A stretch of 63,702 nt of DNA. It comes from Thermoflexales bacterium (lineage in GTDB: Bacteria > Chloroflexota > Anaerolineae > J036 > Brachytrichaceae). The position numbers and the translations under genes were made by a program. Location of the stretch: assembly GCA_025057935.1 (NCBI GenBank), contig JANWUW010000077.1, positions 1 through 63,702 on the forward strand, written 5' to 3'. Under the pieces are notes generated by a model, which saw nothing but the letters and a program-made list of their open reading frames with translations, was not told the origin of the DNA and made no database searches. Shown here in pieces: positions 42,045-51,825 of this stretch (position 1 is the first letter of the stretch; each line of letters starts with the position of its first letter).

Positions 42045-43910
42045 TCACGCCGTCACCATCTCTGGGTCGCTTGGCGATTCCTCCAGCCCCATGATACGGC
42101 GGAACTCGGTCGCGTCGAGCGTCTCACGCTCGAGCAGCGCCCGCGCCACAGCATGAAGCTTGTCAATGTTCTCGCTGAGGATGTTCTTCGCGCGATCGTA
42201 AGCCGTGCGCAGGATGCGCGTCACCTCGCGGTCGATCAACTCCGCGATCATCTCGCTGTAGTTGCGCCCTTCCGCGATTTCGCGCCCGAGGAAGATGAGG
42301 TCGCTGCGTTCGCCATACGACACCGGCCCAATGGCTTCGCTCATGCCGTAGGCGCGCACCATGTTGCGCGCGATGTTTGAAGCGCGCTCAAGGTCACTGG
42401 AGGCACCCGCGGTTACGTCTTGGAAGACGAGTTCCTCCGCTGCGCGTCCACCGAGCAGCTCAACCAGCGTCGCCTCGAGGCGGCGCTTCGAGGTGGAGAG
42501 CAATTGCGCTTCCTCCTCAGGAGCAACCCATGTTGAACCTCCAGCCATGCCGCGCGGCACGATGGTGATCTTCTGCACGCTCACACCAGCCTCGGGGAGC
42601 AGCGCTGCGATCACCGCGTGCCCGGCTTCGTGGTAGGCAATGATCTCGTTTTCCTTCGGCGTGCGCAGGCGACTGCGTCGTTCAGGACCCAGCGCCACTT
42701 TCTCAATCGCGGATTGCAGCTCTGCTTGGGAGATCTCAGTCTTGCCCGCGCGCGCGGCGAGGATCGCAGCTTCGTTCACCAAGTTCTCGATATCGGCGCC
42801 GGTGAAGCCGGGTGTCTGGCGCGCGATCAGCGCGAGGTCCACGTCTTTGGCGAGCGGCTTGCCGCGCGTATGCACGCGCAGGATCGCTTCGCGCCCTTTC
42901 ACGTCTGGCGCGTCCACCACGATGCGGCGGTCGAAGCGCCCGGGGCGCAGCAGCGCTGGGTCGAGGATGTCTGGACGGTTGGTGGCGGCGATCACGATCA
43001 CGTTAGTGTCGGTGTTAAAGCCGTCCATCTCGACCAGCATCTGGTTGAGCGTCTGCTCGCGCTCATCGTTGCCGCCACCTAACCCAGCACCGCGTTGGCG
43101 ACCAACAGCGTCAATCTCGTCAATGAAGACGATGCACGGCGCAGCCTTCTTGGCTTGGTCGAAGAGGTCGCGCACGCGGCTGGCACCCACGCCAACGAAC
43201 AGCTCGACGAACTCCGACCCCGAGAGACTGAAGAACGGCACGCCAGCCTCGCCAGCCACTGCCTTTGCAAGTAATGTCTTACCAGAGCCGGGCGGACCGA
43301 CCAGCAGCACGCCTTTCGGAATGCGTGCGCCGAGCTGGATGAACTTCTCGGGGTTCTTGAGGAACTCCACTACTTCCATCAGCTCAGCTTTTGCTTCATC
43401 GCAGCCCGCCACGTCGGCGAAAGTGACCAGCGGATTCTCCGCCGTCACGCGTCGCGCACGGCTGCGCCCGAAGGAAAAAGCCTGGTCAGCGCCGGTCTGT
43501 GCTCGGCGCATAGTAAAAAGGAAGAACGCGCCTACAAGCAACACGGGGAGCAGGTACAGTAGCACCCCCGAAAGCTGTGCAAAGATCGAAACTGAATCCA
43601 CTGAGTAGGTGATTTGGTTGAGCTGCTCCGTGGAGACGCCAAAGTTGCGCAGCAACTGGCTGGCGTCTATGTTCGTCTCCTTGTTGATGATCAGCGGTGT
43701 GTTGCTGTCCTTGCGTGTGGCGCGGATGGTGGTGCCGTCAGCGGAGATGGCGATGGCGCTGATGCGCCCCTCGTTGATCGCGCGCACCAACGTGGTAATG
43801 TCGGCATTCTCAGCGCGGCGTCCAGTCGTCGCCAACTGGGTGACCGTGTAAGCGATCACCAATGTGATCAACAGAATTGGGATGAAGTTGTTCCTCAAGC
43901 TCTTGGGCAT
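42045..43910 (-). CDS. ftsH: ATP-dependent zinc metalloprotease FtsH
   Basis: A 621-residue membrane AAA+ protease that degrades misfolded and regulatory membrane and cytosolic proteins. Two membrane helices (about 7-24 and 110-130) flank a short external domain. The AAA module has Walker A GPPGSGKT, the pore motif FVG in [12 protein letters not shown], Walker [10 protein letters not shown] and the second region of homology [19 protein letters not shown]. The zinc site is HEAGH (about residue 425) with the distal Asp region further on. GAGGAATAAG precedes the ATG. It is transcribed alone. Confidence 0.98.
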   Translation of the reverse strand: MPKSLRNNFIPILLITLVIAYTVTQLATTGRRAENADITTLVRAINEGRISAIAISADGTTIRATRKDSNTPLIINKETNIDASQLLRNFGVSTEQLNQITYSVDSVSIFAQLSGVLLYLLPVLLVGAFFLFTMRRAQTGADQAFSFGRSRARRVTAENPLVTFADVAGCDEAKAELMEVVEFLKNPEKFIQLGARIPKGVLLVGPPGSGKTLLAKAVAGEAGVPFFSLSGSEFVELFVGVGASRVRDLFDQAKKAAPCIVFIDEIDAVGRQRGAGLGGGNDEREQTLNQMLVEMDGFNTDTNVIVIAATNRPDILDPALLRPGRFDRRIVVDAPDVKGREAILRVHTRGKPLAKDVDLALIARQTPGFTGADIENLVNEAAILAARAGKTEISQAELQSAIEKVALGPERRSRLRTPKENEIIAYHEAGHAVIAALLPEAGVSVQKITIVPRGMAGGSTWVAPEEEAQLLSTSKRRLEATLVELLGGRAAEELVFQDVTAGASSDLERASNIARNMVRAYGMSEAIGPVSYGERSDLIFLGREIAEGRNYSEMIAELIDREVTRILRTAYDRAKNILSENIDKLHAVARALLERETLDATEFRRIMGLEESPSDPEMVTA

Positions 43911-44020
43911 CGCTTATTCCTCAAGCCAACCCTTTCGGTAGACCTGTACTGTGCTGCAAGGCTAGCACACCTGCATTAGCTCTATGTGAGACGCAGCAGG
44001 ACAATCTAGGCGGTGACGCT

Positions 44021-45103
44021 TCACAGGCGCGCAATCACTGCATCTGTCATCTCGCGCGTGCCGACTACTCGTGCGCCATGTGTGGCAATGTCGCGGCATC
44101 GGTAACCGTCGTTCAACGCCTGCTCCACAGCGCGCTCCACGCGTTCGGCTTGCGCGTGCATGCCAAATGACCAGCGCAGCATCATAGCCGCGCTGAGGAT
44201 CATCGCCAGCGGATTCGCCACGCCCTGCCCAGCAATGTCATGAGCTGCGCCGTGGATTGGCTCGTATAGCCCGCGCCGGTAGCCGTGACGGTTGAGCGTA
44301 TCGCCGAGCGAGGCACTCGGCAGCATGCCCATCGAGCCAGCCAGCATCGCGGCTTCGTCGCTCAGGATGTCGCCGAACAAGTTCTCAGTGGCGATGATGT
44401 CAAAGTGGCGCGGCGCGCGCAACAAGTGCATGGCGCAGGCGTCGGCATACATGTCTTCATAGTCCACATCGGGGTATTCCTCGCGCAGCTCATGCGCCAC
44501 AGCGCGCCATAGTCGCCCGGTCGCCATGACGTTGGCTTTGTCGGCTTGCGTGAGCTTCTTTTTGCGGGCGCGCGCCAGCTCAAATCCCATGATCAGCAAG
44601 CGGCGCACCTCCGCCTCGGTGTAGTGTGTGGTGTCCACTGCGTAGCGTTCTGGAGGCGCACCGAACTGTCCCTGTGGCTTGCCGAAGTATGCGCCAGCGG
44701 TGAGCTCGCGCAAGATGATCAAATCCACTCCGCGCACGATCTCAGGTTTGAGCGGCGAAGCGTCGGTCAAAGCGTCGAATGTGCGCACTGGGCGCAGATT
44801 GGCGAAGAGGTCGAGCGCCTTGCGCAAGCCAAGGATTGCCTGCTCGGGGCGCACGCTGGCTTTGGGGTCTTTGTCGAATTCCGGCGTGCCCACTGCGCCG
44901 AACAGGATGGCGTCTGCATCCTGCGCCATGCGCAGCGCCGACTCGGGGAGCGCCGTGCCTTGGGTCTTGATGGCGCGCCCGCCCACGTCCGCAGTGTGCA
45001 GTTCAAGGTCGAGATTGAGCGCTTGCAAAACGCGCACGGCTTCAGCGCACACTTCCGGACCGATGCCGTCGCCGGGGAGCACTGCGATGCGAAGCGATGT
45101 CAT
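44021..45103 (-). CDS. leuB: 3-Isopropylmalate dehydrogenase
   Basis: A 360-residue NAD-dependent decarboxylating dehydrogenase of leucine biosynthesis. Characteristic segments are VLPGDGIGPEV at the start, GAVGTPEFDKD, LRPVRTF, RELTAGAYFGKP, QADKANVMATGRLWR with the catalytic Lys, and the signature NLFGDILSDEAAMLAGSMGMLPSASLG. It is the third gene of a minus-strand operon after a UDP-xylose-synthase-like gene (15-nt gap), an odd partner; other leucine genes are not in the window. Confidence 0.96.
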   Translation of the reverse strand: MTSLRIAVLPGDGIGPEVCAEAVRVLQALNLDLELHTADVGGRAIKTQGTALPESALRMAQDADAILFGAVGTPEFDKDPKASVRPEQAILGLRKALDLFANLRPVRTFDALTDASPLKPEIVRGVDLIILRELTAGAYFGKPQGQFGAPPERYAVDTTHYTEAEVRRLLIMGFELARARKKKLTQADKANVMATGRLWRAVAHELREEYPDVDYEDMYADACAMHLLRAPRHFDIIATENLFGDILSDEAAMLAGSMGMLPSASLGDTLNRHGYRRGLYEPIHGAAHDIAGQGVANPLAMILSAAMMLRWSFGMHAQAERVERAVEQALNDGYRCRDIATHGARVVGTREMTDAVIARL

Positions 45104-45118
45104 AGGTCTGCTCTCGGG

Positions 45119-46084
45119 TTAAGCTTTCTCAAGCTCGAGGGCTTGGCGGAAGTAGGTGAAGGTCTCGCGCAACCCTTCCTCGAGCGAGACTTTCGGCTCC
45201 CAGCCGAGCACCTCGCGGGCGCGCGTGATGTCGGGTCGGCGACGTTGTGGATCGTCGGCGATGCGCTCGGCGCTCGGTTGTGCGTGGATGAGGATCGGGC
45301 TCGTGCATGCTGGACCTGCAGCCCACTTCACCGCCTGTGCAAACTCCAGGATCGTGATCTCGTGTGGGTTGCCGAGGTTTACGGGGCGCACCTCTTCACT
45401 CCAAAGCAGGCGGAGCAAGCCCTCCACCAAGTCGCTCACGTAGCAAAACGCGCGCGTGGCGCTGCCATCGCCATACACAGTGAGCGGTTCGTTGTTTAGC
45501 GCTTGGCGCACGAAGTTCGGCACCACGCGCCCGTCGTCGAGGCTCATGCGCGGACCGTAGGTGTTGAAGATGCGCGCGATGCGCGTCTGCAAGCCATACT
45601 TACGATGGTATGCCATGGTGAGCGCTTCAGCAAAGCGCTTGGCTTCGTCATACACGCTGCGCACGCCGATCGGGTTCACATGCCCCCAGTAGCTTTCCTT
45701 CTGGGGGTGCTCTAGCGGGTCGCCGTACACTTCGCTCGTGCTCGCTTGCAAGAAGCGCGCGCCTTTGAGGCGCGCCAGCTCCAGCGCGTTGTATGTGCCG
45801 TGCGAGCCAACCAGCAAGGTCTCAATGGGGTTATCGAGGTAGCCTCTAGGGCTTGCTGGCGAAGCGAGGTTCATCACCGCGTCCAGCGGCTCGTCCACCC
45901 AGCACGCCTTGATGATGTCTTGCTCCACGAGCCGGAAGCGCGGATGACCGATGAGATGTGCCACATTGCGACGGCTACCAGTGATAAAGTTGTCCATGGC
46001 GATCACGAAGTGTCCTTCGGCGATGAGGCGGTCGCACACATGCGAGCCGATGAAGCCCGCGCCCCCGGTGACCAAGATGTTCAC
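45119..46084 (-). CDS. UDP-glucuronate decarboxylase-like SDR (UDP-xylose synthase)
   Basis: A 321-residue extended SDR. NAD binding is at [49 protein letters not shown] and the active [11 protein letters not shown] (Tyr-x3-Lys) are all typical of UDP-xylose synthases, as is the specific [22 protein letters not shown]. It would make UDP-xylose from UDP-glucuronate for cell-surface polysaccharides. It overlaps the upstream small gene by 4 nt (ATGA) and is followed by leuB. Confidence 0.93.
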   Translation of the reverse strand: MNILVTGGAGFIGSHVCDRLIAEGHFVIAMDNFITGSRRNVAHLIGHPRFRLVEQDIIKACWVDEPLDAVMNLASPASPRGYLDNPIETLLVGSHGTYNALELARLKGARFLQASTSEVYGDPLEHPQKESYWGHVNPIGVRSVYDEAKRFAEALTMAYHRKYGLQTRIARIFNTYGPRMSLDDGRVVPNFVRQALNNEPLTVYGDGSATRAFCYVSDLVEGLLRLLWSEEVRPVNLGNPHEITILEFAQAVKWAAGPACTSPILIHAQPSAERIADDPQRRRPDITRAREVLGWEPKVSLEEGLRETFTYFRQALELEKA

Positions 46085-46311
46085 GTTGTCTCCTCCTCGC
46101 GCTTGTCTTTCTCCGCTTTGCTACCGATGCGCACCAATTGCACCTGCGCCTGGTACCCTTTCTCGGCGTCATCTCCGAGAGAGAGCTTGCCGTTGCCGTA
46201 AAAGCCGACGCTGCCCGTGCGAAACTCCTTGGGGCTGAGTAGAATCGTGCCAACCTCCTCGTTGTTGACGAAGAACTTGACCTTGACGATCATCGGTTTG
46301 ACCGCCGCCAT
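46081..46311 (-). CDS. Small hypothetical protein heading the UXS-leuB operon
   Basis: A 76-residue, mostly beta-looking protein ([22 protein letters not shown], then [14 protein letters not shown]) with a charged C-terminus ([10 protein letters not shown]). It lacks a signal or membrane segment and I recognise no family. ATG 46311 is preferred over 46323 because TATCAT ends 10 nt before it. The stop overlaps the UDP-xylose synthase start. Its tight coupling argues that it is real. Confidence 0.68.
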   Translation of the reverse strand: MAAVKPMIVKVKFFVNNEEVGTILLSPKEFRTGSVGFYGNGKLSLGDDAEKGYQAQVQLVRIGSKAEKDKREEETT

Positions 46312-46321
46312 GTTAGGCTGC

Positions 46322-46331
46322 ATGATACCCT
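46322..46331. promoter_or_regulatory. Interlocked divergent leaderless promoters
   Basis: Minus strand: TATCAT (46322-46327) ends 10 nt before ATG 46311. Plus strand: TACCCT (46326-46331) ends 10 nt before ATG 46342. The boxes overlap by two bases, so only one promoter can be used at a time. Confidence 0.58.
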
Positions 46332-46341
46332 AGCCGCGCTC

Positions 46342-47004
46342 ATGCCGCGTTACATTGCGTTCTACAAGCCATACGGCGTGCTTTCAGCGTTCACCCACGA
46401 GGTGCGACCCGATGAGCCTCCGAAGCGCACCCTCAGCGAATTCGGTCTGCCCAAAGGCGTGTATGCCGCCGGGCGATTGGACTATGACAGCGAAGGGCTG
46501 CTCATCTTAAGCGACGATGGTCAATTCATCCATCGCCTCACCCACCCGCGCCACAAGCTCCCCAAGACCTACTACGTGCTCGTGGAAGGCACACCCACGG
46601 AAGCTGCTCTTGAACAACTGCGGCGCGGCGTGGTGATCAAAGGCTATCGCACGCAGCCCTGTCGAGTGCGCGTGATTCCGCCGCCAGCACTGCCACCCCG
46701 CGAAAAGCCTGTGACGCCCCACGGACCGACCGCGTGGCTGGAGATCGTGCTTACCGAGGGCAAAAAGCGACAAGTGCGACGCATGACAGCAGCGGTTGGC
46801 TTGCCCACGTTGCGCTTGGTGCGGGTGCGCGTTGGGCCGGTCACGTTGGACGGCTTGCGCCCGGGTCAATGGCGCGACCTCACTGCTGAGGAGGTGGCGA
46901 CCATCTTTGCACACACAACCTCGCCGCCCACGCGTCGCTCGCGCCGTGCAGCGCTGACATCCGTGCGCGCTGCTCGCGCGCGCCCGAAGCTTCACAACCG
47001 CTGA
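46342..47004 (+). CDS. RsuA/RluB/E/F family pseudouridine synthase
   Basis: A 220-residue rRNA pseudouridine synthase, nearest in build to RluE (no S4 domain; the catalytic domain starts at once with IAFYKPYGVLSAFT). The catalytic Asp is in AAGRLDYDSEGLLILSDDG, followed by HPRHKLPKTYYVLVEG and LTEGKKRQVRRMTAAVGLPTLRLVR. A basic C-terminal tail (RRSRRAA, RPKLHNR) may help bind rRNA. It likely modifies 23S rRNA, but the exact site cannot be read. Confidence 0.93.
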   Translation: MPRYIAFYKPYGVLSAFTHEVRPDEPPKRTLSEFGLPKGVYAAGRLDYDSEGLLILSDDGQFIHRLTHPRHKLPKTYYVLVEGTPTEAALEQLRRGVVIKGYRTQPCRVRVIPPPALPPREKPVTPHGPTAWLEIVLTEGKKRQVRRMTAAVGLPTLRLVRVRVGPVTLDGLRPGQWRDLTAEEVATIFAHTTSPPTRRSRRAALTSVRAARARPKLHNR

Positions 47005-47175
47005 TGCATTGAGCTACTACACGCCTCACGAGTAGCGCCAACGCCTGTAGCGTTGTGACCGCTGCAAACGATGCAGGCACGTCGAATTGTCCTGACCTAG
47101 CTGCGCGCAGGAGCAGAGACCCACCAACAGTATGCCGCGCCGTCCCCAGCAGTGGCAAATCTACGCGCGCGTTTC

Positions 47176-47181
47176 TATAAT
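47176..47181 (+). promoter_or_regulatory. Predicted -10 box (TATAAT) of citrate synthase
   Basis: TATAAT lies 65 nt before the ATG at 47247, and GAGGAG precedes the start codon by about 11 nt. In contrast with many neighbours this gene has a normal leader of about 55-60 nt. Confidence 0.6.
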
Positions 47182-47246
47182 GCAGCAGTGATACGCATGT
47201 GAACGTTTGCAGACGCCACAGTGCGCCTGCCGAGGAGTTGTGAGCC

Positions 47247-48404
47247 ATGACCACGACCAATGCTAGTGCGACGAACGGCGCGACCAAGCCCGCGTTTGTC
47301 AAGGGGCTTGATGGCGTCGTGGCTGCCCAAACCGAGATCAGCCTGGTGGACGGACCGAACAGCACACTCGTGTATCGCGGCATCAACATCCACGAGCTAG
47401 CGGAGCAGGCAAGCTACGAGGAAGTTGCCTTCCTACTGCTGCACGGTCATCTGCCTAACCGCAGCGAGTTGGCGGACTTCAATGCACGCCTTGTCGCTAA
47501 CCGCTGGCTTCCGGCGCCGATGTATGACCTACTGCGCCAGTTGCCGCCCGACGCAGTGCCCATGGAAGCGCTGCGCACCGCGATCTCCGCGCTCTCGTTC
47601 TACGACCCCGAGATTGAGGACATTAGCATTGAAGCAACGCTGCGCAAGGCGGTGCGCCTCATCGCGCAAGTGCCGACGCTCACCGCAGCATTCGAGCGCA
47701 TCCGCAAAGGCAAAGAGCCGATCCCGCCCAATCCCCGCCTCAGCCACGCAGCGAACACGCTGCATATGTTCGGCTTGAGCACTGAACCAGAATTCGTTCA
47801 GGCGCTCAACGTCTACTACATCCTGCTCGCCGATCACGGCATGAACGCCAGCACGTTCACGGCGCGCGTGGTTGCCAGCACTCAAGCCGATCTGCACTCG
47901 GCGATCTCGGCAGCCTATGCCTCGCTGAAGGGACCGCTGCATGGTGGCGCGAACGAAGCCACCATGCGCATGTTGCTCGAGATCGGCGATGTGGACAAGG
48001 TGGACGAATACGTGGACAAAGCCTTCGCTGCCAAACGCAAGATCATGGGCTTTGGACACCGCATCTACAAGCACGGCGACCCGCGCTCGCTGCATCTCAA
48101 CCGCTGGTCCGAACACCTTGGGCGAAAGGTCAATCAGCTCAAGTACTATGAGATGTCGCTGGCAGTGGAGAGAGCCGTGCTGCGCCACCGCGAGCTGTAT
48201 CCAAACGTGGACTTCTTCAGCGCCACCCTGCTCTACTATCTTGGCATTCCGATAGACATGTTCACGCCGATGTTCGCGTGCGCGCGCATTGCCGGCTGGT
48301 GCGCCCACGTGATTGAGCAATACAAAGACAACGTGCTCATCCGACCACAGTCAGAATACATCGGACCCACCGGCTTACACTACATCCCTATCGAGCAGCG
48401 CTGA
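47247..48404 (+). CDS. gltA: Citrate synthase (or 2-methylcitrate synthase)
   Basis: A 385-residue type I citrate synthase family enzyme joining acetyl-CoA and oxaloacetate. The catalytic residues appear as His in LKGPLHGGANEAT, His in KIMGFGHRIYKHGDPR and Asp in YPNVDFFSATLLY. DGPNSTLVYRGINIHELAE is typical of the short bacterial/archaeal form. A short N-terminal Thr/Asn/Ala-rich stretch is extra. Short forms sometimes also use propionyl-CoA, and an acyl-CoA carboxylase lies 5 kb away. Confidence 0.95.
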   Translation: MTTTNASATNGATKPAFVKGLDGVVAAQTEISLVDGPNSTLVYRGINIHELAEQASYEEVAFLLLHGHLPNRSELADFNARLVANRWLPAPMYDLLRQLPPDAVPMEALRTAISALSFYDPEIEDISIEATLRKAVRLIAQVPTLTAAFERIRKGKEPIPPNPRLSHAANTLHMFGLSTEPEFVQALNVYYILLADHGMNASTFTARVVASTQADLHSAISAAYASLKGPLHGGANEATMRMLLEIGDVDKVDEYVDKAFAAKRKIMGFGHRIYKHGDPRSLHLNRWSEHLGRKVNQLKYYEMSLAVERAVLRHRELYPNVDFFSATLLYYLGIPIDMFTPMFACARIAGWCAHVIEQYKDNVLIRPQSEYIGPTGLHYIPIEQR

Positions 48405-48411
48405 TCCGCCG

Positions 48412-48437
48412 GCGGGGGCGCTCAAGCTGCGCCCCGC
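48412..48437 (+). terminator. Possible hairpin after citrate synthase
   Basis: GCGGGG(G)CGC pairs with GCGCCCCGC across a 7-nt loop with one bulged G, just after the stop. No T run follows, so terminator function is uncertain. Confidence 0.4.
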
Positions 48438-48471
48438 AGCGCCGTATTAACTGAATTAACTGCACCGCGCC

Positions 48472-49122
48472 ATGTTAATAGAGCAACGCTTGCAACACAT
48501 GTTCGACGCGCGGGTAGTTGCAATCATCCGCACTAAAAACGCAGACCATGCCTTGCACATGGGTCGCGCGCTTCTGCAAGCTGGCTTCCGCTGCGTGGAG
48601 ATCACCATGAACACGCCGGAAGCTGTGCAGCTCATCGAGACGCTTGCGCGCGAAGCGCCAGCTGAAGCGATGATCGGCGCCGGCACGGTGATGAACGCAG
48701 CAGAGGCGATGGCGTGCATCAAAGCTGGGGCGCAGTTCATCGTCTCGCCCATTGCTGAGGCGGAGATCATCCGCCCCTGCCGCGATGCCGACGTTGTGGT
48801 GATCCCCGCTGGGCTAACGCCCACTGAGATCGTGCACATGTGGCGCGCTGGCGCCCATGTGATCAAAGTGTTCCCCATCGACGCCGTTGGAGGACCGAGT
48901 TACATCCGCGCCCTGCGCGGCCCGCTACCCGATATCCCACTGTGGGTGAGCGGCGCTGTGAATCCTGAGGAGACGCCATCCTATCTTGAAGCCGGCGTGC
49001 AACTGGTAGGGCTGAATGCAAACCACTTGCCTGCCGATTTGGTCGCAGAGGGCAACTTAGCAAGGCTTGTCGAAGCCGCGCGCGCAATGCTGCGCGCGAC
49101 AGGCGTTGCTCAGATCGTCTAG
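48472..49122 (+). CDS. eda: KDPG/KHG aldolase
   Basis: A 216-residue class I aldolase splitting 2-keto-3-deoxy-6-phosphogluconate (or 4-hydroxy-2-oxoglutarate) to pyruvate and an aldehyde. The catalytic Glu is in RCVEITMNTPEA, the phosphate/Gly motif in IGAGTVMNAAEA, and the Schiff-base Lys in HVIKVFPIDAVGGPSYIRAL. The promoter region has a tandem ATTAACTG repeat at 9-nt spacing (48446-48462); TTAACT ends 10 nt before the ATG, compatible with a leaderless start. No other Entner-Doudoroff genes are adjacent. Confidence 0.93.
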   Translation: MLIEQRLQHMFDARVVAIIRTKNADHALHMGRALLQAGFRCVEITMNTPEAVQLIETLAREAPAEAMIGAGTVMNAAEAMACIKAGAQFIVSPIAEAEIIRPCRDADVVVIPAGLTPTEIVHMWRAGAHVIKVFPIDAVGGPSYIRALRGPLPDIPLWVSGAVNPEETPSYLEAGVQLVGLNANHLPADLVAEGNLARLVEAARAMLRATGVAQIV

Positions 49123-49129
49123 GTTTGTG

Positions 49130-49615
49130 TTAGCGAATCCACGGTTGCGGCGACGCGCGCAGGGCATCCTCGATGCGTAAGCGATGAGCAGGGAGCAGCG
49201 GCTGCGGCAGCGCGTCGAGGGCGAAGAAACCAATCTCGGTGGACTCTGGCGAGCACGTCAACTCACCGCCGACGATGGCACACGCGAAGCACAAATTCAC
49301 AAACTGCGTCACCTCGCCGTTCGGATACGTCGCCACTGCGTACGCACGCGGGTCCGAATACACGCCGATCAGCCGCTCAACCCGCACCTCGAGCCCCGTC
49401 TCCTCGCGCACCTCGCGCACGCACGCTTCAATGACCGACTCACCCAGCTCGACGCCGCCGCCCGGCAGCGCCCAGAAGCCATTATCCGCGCGGCGATGAA
49501 GGAGCACACGCCCTTGTGCATCACGGACGAATGCCGAGACCGAAGCGCGCACGCGCTGCGGCATCCTGTCTAGGGGCTGCCCAGTCCAATCCAAGAACGG
49601 CGCGCCTTGTGCCAT
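49130..49615 (-). CDS. NUDIX hydrolase
   Basis: A 161-residue pyrophosphohydrolase. The Nudix box GGGVELGESVIEACVREV-REETGLEV (about residues 58-83) is complete, with the Glu residues that bind Mg2+. It likely hydrolyses a nucleotide or nucleotide-sugar diphosphate. ATG 49615 is chosen from alternatives because TATCAT ends 8 nt upstream, and the longer frame (to 49846) runs antisense through the next gene. It is divergent from the mevalonate decarboxylase gene. Confidence 0.9.
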   Translation of the reverse strand: MAQGAPFLDWTGQPLDRMPQRVRASVSAFVRDAQGRVLLHRRADNGFWALPGGGVELGESVIEACVREVREETGLEVRVERLIGVYSDPRAYAVATYPNGEVTQFVNLCFACAIVGGELTCSPESTEIGFFALDALPQPLLPAHRLRIEDALRASPQPWIR

Positions 49616-49623
49616 ACTCTGTG

Positions 49624-49629
49624 ATGATA
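49624..49629 (-). promoter_or_regulatory. Predicted -10 box (TATCAT), leaderless start of the NUDIX gene
   Basis: TATCAT on the minus strand ends 8 nt before the ATG at 49615. The same bases read TGATAAT (49626-49632) on the plus strand, 22 nt before the divergent start at 49655. Confidence 0.55.
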
Positions 49630-49654
49630 ATCGCATACACAGAGCGCAGACCCA

Positions 49655-50824
49655 ATGAGCACGTTCATCCCTCGCGGCTTCAAAGAGATCGCTGGCGTGA
49701 TGCATGCAGCGCACGACGATATCCTCGATGCGCTCCAGCGCCACGGTTTCACCTTCCCCCAATACCCGCGCTTTGACCACCCGGGCAACCCCGAAGGCAT
49801 TGCGGCTGCGCGCGCACACCCCATGCAGGGCGTGCTGAAATATCACGGCTTAGCCGACTGGCAGTGGCGTATCGCGTTCCTGCCCAGCCTTTCCGTGACC
49901 AATGACGTGGCTTACTCGCTCACGCTAGTGATGTTCGACCCTGCGCTCAAGGAAGACATCGCCTACCTGAACGGGCAACGTTTGAGCGGGCGGGAGTTGG
50001 AGCGTGTGCGCCATAGTCTGAACGCCGTGCGCAATGTGGCGAACGTGAGCAGCCACGCACGCGTGTATTCGCAGAACGTAGTGGCGGGGGGACAGCTCAG
50101 CGCGGGCAAAGGCCTGGGCACCAGCGCCTCCGGGTCTGCCGCGCTTGCAACGGCGGCGATCGCAGCAGCGCTTGGAGAAGGCGCAGTGCGAAATTGGCGC
50201 TTCGTCAGCGCCATGTCGCGCTTGCTCGCTGGCTCAGGTTGCCGCTCCGCAACAGGCGGCGTCTCGCTCTGGCTTTCATACCCCGGCATTGCCCACGAGG
50301 ACAGCTTTGCAGTGCGACTAGACACGCGCGAGCAATTCGCCGACCTGCGTTTGGTTACCATCCCTATCGAGTCCCGCATTGGCTTGAGGACCGAGAACGC
50401 CCACGCCGATGCGCCAAACAGCCCCCTGTTCAAGTGCTGGCTGCGCAATCGGCGCGATGAGATGCTGCGCGCCATCGAAGCAGCCGTGCAGGGCGATTGG
50501 ATCACGCTTGGGCAGCTCGCGGAGCGCGACAGCATCACGCTGCACGCTGTGACCATGACCGGCGGAAACGCCTACAAGCTCTTCGCGTGGGAGCCGGAGA
50601 ACATTGTGCTCTTTCGGCTATGCAACGAGCTGCGCGCAGAAGGCACGCCGGTGTACTTCTCTACTGACACTGGTCCAACCACTGTGCTTTTCTGCCACCG
50701 CAGCGACGCAGATCGCATTGCGGAGCGCGTGCGCGCGCTTGGGTTCGAGGCGGCAATCGGGCGCGTGGCGCCTGGAGCACATCTTGTGGACACTGACACT
50801 GCACGCGCGCTGCTAGGAGTGTGA
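49655..50824 (+). CDS. Diphosphomevalonate/phosphomevalonate decarboxylase (GHMP family)
   Basis: A 389-residue GHMP enzyme of the mevalonate decarboxylase family. LKYHGLADWQWRIAFLPSLSVTND opens the catalytic region; the P-loop is GLGTSASGSAALA, followed by LAGSGCRSATGGVSLW (matching SGSACRS of known enzymes) and the catalytic Asp in STDTGPTTVLF. It makes isopentenyl (di)phosphate. In Roseiflexus a homologue decarboxylates the monophosphate, giving an archaeal-type mevalonate route, so that activity should be considered. Other mevalonate genes are outside the window. Confidence 0.88.
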   Translation: MSTFIPRGFKEIAGVMHAAHDDILDALQRHGFTFPQYPRFDHPGNPEGIAAARAHPMQGVLKYHGLADWQWRIAFLPSLSVTNDVAYSLTLVMFDPALKEDIAYLNGQRLSGRELERVRHSLNAVRNVANVSSHARVYSQNVVAGGQLSAGKGLGTSASGSAALATAAIAAALGEGAVRNWRFVSAMSRLLAGSGCRSATGGVSLWLSYPGIAHEDSFAVRLDTREQFADLRLVTIPIESRIGLRTENAHADAPNSPLFKCWLRNRRDEMLRAIEAAVQGDWITLGQLAERDSITLHAVTMTGGNAYKLFAWEPENIVLFRLCNELRAEGTPVYFSTDTGPTTVLFCHRSDADRIAERVRALGFEAAIGRVAPGAHLVDTDTARALLGV

Positions 50825-50829
50825 GCACA

Positions 50830-51825
50830 ATGAGCAGCCAAACGTCGCATCATGATGTGCTCGTCATCGGCAGCGGGCTGACTGGCGCGCTCATCGCAGC
50901 GCAGCTCGCCCAGCGAGGCGCTCGCGTAGCTGTAGTAGACGCAGTGGGCGCAATCGGCAGCGCCACGCGCCGCGCGTTAGGGCTAGCTGTGCCCCATCCG
51001 CATCCCGCACATTGGGCAGAGACCGCGCGCGGCGTGAGACAACTGGTGCAAATTTGCGAGGCGCATCGCGTGCCTGTGCGCCTGTGCAGCGTGGGATACC
51101 TTGCGACGCACGAAGCAGGGCGCGCACGCCTACAGCGGCTGGCGCTCGCCGAGGCAAGCGCGCCAGCAACGTGGAACGAAGCCCTCCCTATCCATCAAAA
51201 CGCAGTCGCAGAGGGGCTGCTCGCCGAGGTAGGTGCTCTCGTTGACCTCGAGCGCCTGTGCGCCGTGCTCTTGCACCAGCGCAACATCACCCTCCGCTAT
51301 CCGCTTGAGGTGATGCGACTGGAACGCGAGAGCCGCGCTGTTTACGCCTTGTCTCAGGGCTACACCCTCTCCGCGGACTGGATTGTGCTCGCCACCAACG
51401 CCTTCACTGGCTTGCTCTCTCCATACCTCGGCGAGTCGGTTAGACTCTTGACGAGCGTGACATGGCGGTCTTATCCGCTGCCCGACGAAGCCGTGCGCCT
51501 TGAGCACCCCATCGTGGTGAACGAAGGCGAGTTCGCCGTGCTGCCCTTGGACGACGGCAGCGTGCACGCCATCGCCTGCAGTGCTGATCCTCTCGCGCCT
51601 CACGCTAATCTCACAGCGCTGCTGCGCGAGCTCGACGAGAGCTTGCTCATGCACACGGCTGAGCAATGCAGTGGCGTGCTGACCGCCGGCGCCGAAGGCG
51701 CACCCCTGGTTGGGCGACTGGACTCGCAAGCGCGCGTGCTCTACGCCATTGGACTCGGACCCTTCGGCGCAGCCTGGGCACCGCTCGTCTGCGAGCGCGT
51801 GCTTGCGCTGATGCAAACACCATGA
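50830..51825 (+). CDS. FAD-dependent oxidoreductase, DAO/glycine-oxidase-like
   Basis: A 331-residue flavoprotein. The FAD dinucleotide fold starts at DVLVIGSGLTGALIAAQLAQRGARVAVVDA; later VLATNAFTGLLSPYL and the C-terminal GAPLVGRLDSQARVLYAIGLGPFGAAWAP are typical of the DadA/glycine oxidase group that oxidises amines. ATG 50830 lies 6 nt after the preceding stop; GTG 50821, overlapping that stop, is an alternative. It is cotranscribed with the mevalonate decarboxylase, but a functional link is not apparent. Confidence 0.83.
   Translation: MSSQTSHHDVLVIGSGLTGALIAAQLAQRGARVAVVDAVGAIGSATRRALGLAVPHPHPAHWAETARGVRQLVQICEAHRVPVRLCSVGYLATHEAGRARLQRLALAEASAPATWNEALPIHQNAVAEGLLAEVGALVDLERLCAVLLHQRNITLRYPLEVMRLERESRAVYALSQGYTLSADWIVLATNAFTGLLSPYLGESVRLLTSVTWRSYPLPDEAVRLEHPIVVNEGEFAVLPLDDGSVHAIACSADPLAPHANLTALLRELDESLLMHTAEQCSGVLTAGAEGAPLVGRLDSQARVLYAIGLGPFGAAWAPLVCERVLALMQTP

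Noticed and set aside
42640-43608. 322-residue plus-strand open frame
   Set aside because: Antisense to ftsH, whose motifs are intact; the reverse product is low-complexity Ser/Ala/Arg.
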